DNA of 64,000 nucleotides, taken from assembly GCF_034427435.1 (NCBI RefSeq), contig NZ_JAXQNP010000002.1, positions 2,356,001 to 2,420,000 on the forward strand, read 5' to 3'. Origin of the DNA: Nitrospirillum sp034427435 (GTDB lineage Bacteria; Pseudomonadota; Alphaproteobacteria; Azospirillales; Azospirillaceae). Within the stretch, counting starts at the first letter, position 1; the number at the start of each line of letters is the position of its first letter. Of this stretch, positions 63,438 through 64,000 are shown in pieces. The position numbers and the translations under genes were made by a program. The notes below the pieces were generated by a model, which worked only from the letters and a program-made list of their open reading frames with translations, did not search any database and was not told where the DNA came from.

Positions 63438-63824
63438 ATGTTTCTTGATCGGCTGAACCGATGGACCACCAATCGGCTGCGGCACCTGCGGGACCAGCGG
63501 CGCGGGAAGATGGCCGTGTCATCGACAGGCCTCATCATTCAGAACAACGGGCATGAACACACCGTCCCATGGGCGGAGATTGAAAGCATCGTCGCGTCGC
63601 GAACGGACAACCATATGGCTGGCGATATCATCAGCCTCTCCATAACCACACGGGATAAGCTGACCGCCCAGGCGACCGAGCATGACGCCGAATGGTCCGC
63701 CTTGGTAGCGGGCATCTCGGAGCATTTGGCCGGTAGTCTGCCTTATGCCCGCTGGGCCTTGGCTGTCGCGACGGGAAAAACCGTCGTACCGGTCTATCGT
63801 CGCGGCGAATTTCCCGAACTTTAG
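63438..63824 (+). CDS. Putative immunity or partner protein
   Basis: 128 residues, starting 19 bases after the gene above. It has no membrane helix. Strand-rich N-terminal half (SSTGLIIQNNGHEHTVPWAE, then IESIVASRTD and IISLSITTRD) and a C-terminal helix-turn (WSALVAGISEHLAGSLPYAR) resemble a PH-like domain. Many proteins with the VPWAEI-x-x-I pattern and the ending V-P-V-Y-R-R are found as the second gene of polymorphic-toxin pairs. The pairing and composition suggest it neutralises or accompanies the product of 62648; unproven. Confidence 0.6.
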   Translation: MFLDRLNRWTTNRLRHLRDQRRGKMAVSSTGLIIQNNGHEHTVPWAEIESIVASRTDNHMAGDIISLSITTRDKLTAQATEHDAEWSALVAGISEHLAGSLPYARWALAVATGKTVVPVYRRGEFPEL

Positions 63825-63932
63825 AGTCTGTCTAGCCAATAGGTTCAATCACATCCCAAGCGCCCTGGGGATCGCCCCCTCAGCGATTCCAACTAAATCA
63901 AAGCGACTTTAGGGCGGACCGGTCGACCGATA

Positions 63933-64000
63933 TCACCGGCCCTCTGGATGCTCAGCCCCCATGACACGGTCAATGAACGGCCTGGCCTGCTCCAGGGCGG
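63933..64000 (-). CDS. C-terminal end of a gene continuing beyond the window
   Basis: A minus-strand frame is open from the right edge to a TGA at 63933-63935, reading ALEQARPFIDRVMGAEHPEG at its end. Only about 22 codons are visible, so no function can be given; codon composition is compatible with real coding. Confidence 0.4.
   Translation of the reverse strand, partial: ALEQARPFIDRVMGAEHPEGR

Noticed and set aside
63825..63932. An insertion-sequence end near the right edge
   Set aside because: The stretch has a short palindrome (CGGTCGACCG) and a composition change, but no transposase and no matching inverted repeat is visible in the window.

Overview
The window looks like chromosomal DNA of a GC-rich alphaproteobacterium, probably of the Rhodospirillales/Azospirillales (Azospirillum/Nitrospirillum-like). 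The evidence is the strong G/C third-position bias, the alphaproteobacterial gene order mfd-sdhE-recG, a complete ccoNOQP-ccoGHIS (fixNOQP-GHIS) block with an FNR/FixK-type box, and a eukaryote-like NADP isocitrate dehydrogenase. The genus is an inference. No rRNA, tRNA, CRISPR array, transposase or prophage was seen.

Layout. 1-7 kb: a truncated exported hydrolase, an FkbM methyltransferase, an AraC-type regulator, TrmJ, citramalate synthase and a chemoreceptor. 7-16 kb: a TonB-dependent siderophore receptor behind a Fur-like box, a protein of 45-residue TPR-like repeats, the tRNA synthetases CysS and GltX, a DsbA-family protein and an alpha/beta hydrolase. 16-25 kb: accessory genes, including an unknown lower-GC gene, a DUF1080 hydrolase, a phospholipase C-type phosphoesterase, a VapBC-type toxin-antitoxin pair, a beta-lactamase-fold hydrolase, a sulfhydrylase and a disrupted gene. 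25-32 kb: mfd, sdhE and recG. 32-35.6 kb: small unknowns, then a type III polyketide synthase followed by an ICMT-family methyltransferase and a Crp-type regulator. 35.6-42.2 kb: a candidate sRNA, then a roughly 2040-residue protein built almost entirely of octapeptide repeats. 42-45 kb: a thioesterase, an isolated FliN, a diguanylate cyclase and Mug. 45-54 kb: the cbb3 oxidase structural and assembly genes. 54-64 kb: a DUF2189 membrane protein, an FAD monooxygenase, a LysM protein, cytochromes b561 and c', a LOG-family enzyme, Icd and, at the right edge, a lower-GC gene pair resembling a membrane-active effector and its immunity protein.

How the genes work together. The best-defined module is microaerobic respiration. 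CcoNOQP is the high-affinity oxidase, and CcoG, CcoH, CcoI and CcoS assemble it and supply its copper. The divergent DUF2189 gene may be controlled from the same FNR-box region. The PKS and ICMT genes are 3 nt apart and probably make a methylated alkylpyrone or alkylresorcinol-type lipid.

The least explained object is the giant repeat gene. It has three visible levels of order: an octapeptide, blocks of seven (sometimes ten) octapeptides, and a tendency of blocks to alternate between two forms. The roughly 100-nt sRNA candidate upstream, with an anti-Shine-Dalgarno-like loop and a strong terminator, is the second most interesting signal.

Caution on sequence quality: gltX and mfd each carry one frameshift next to a G homopolymer, and the gene at 24.2 kb shows compensating shifts. 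These look more like sequence errors than biology.
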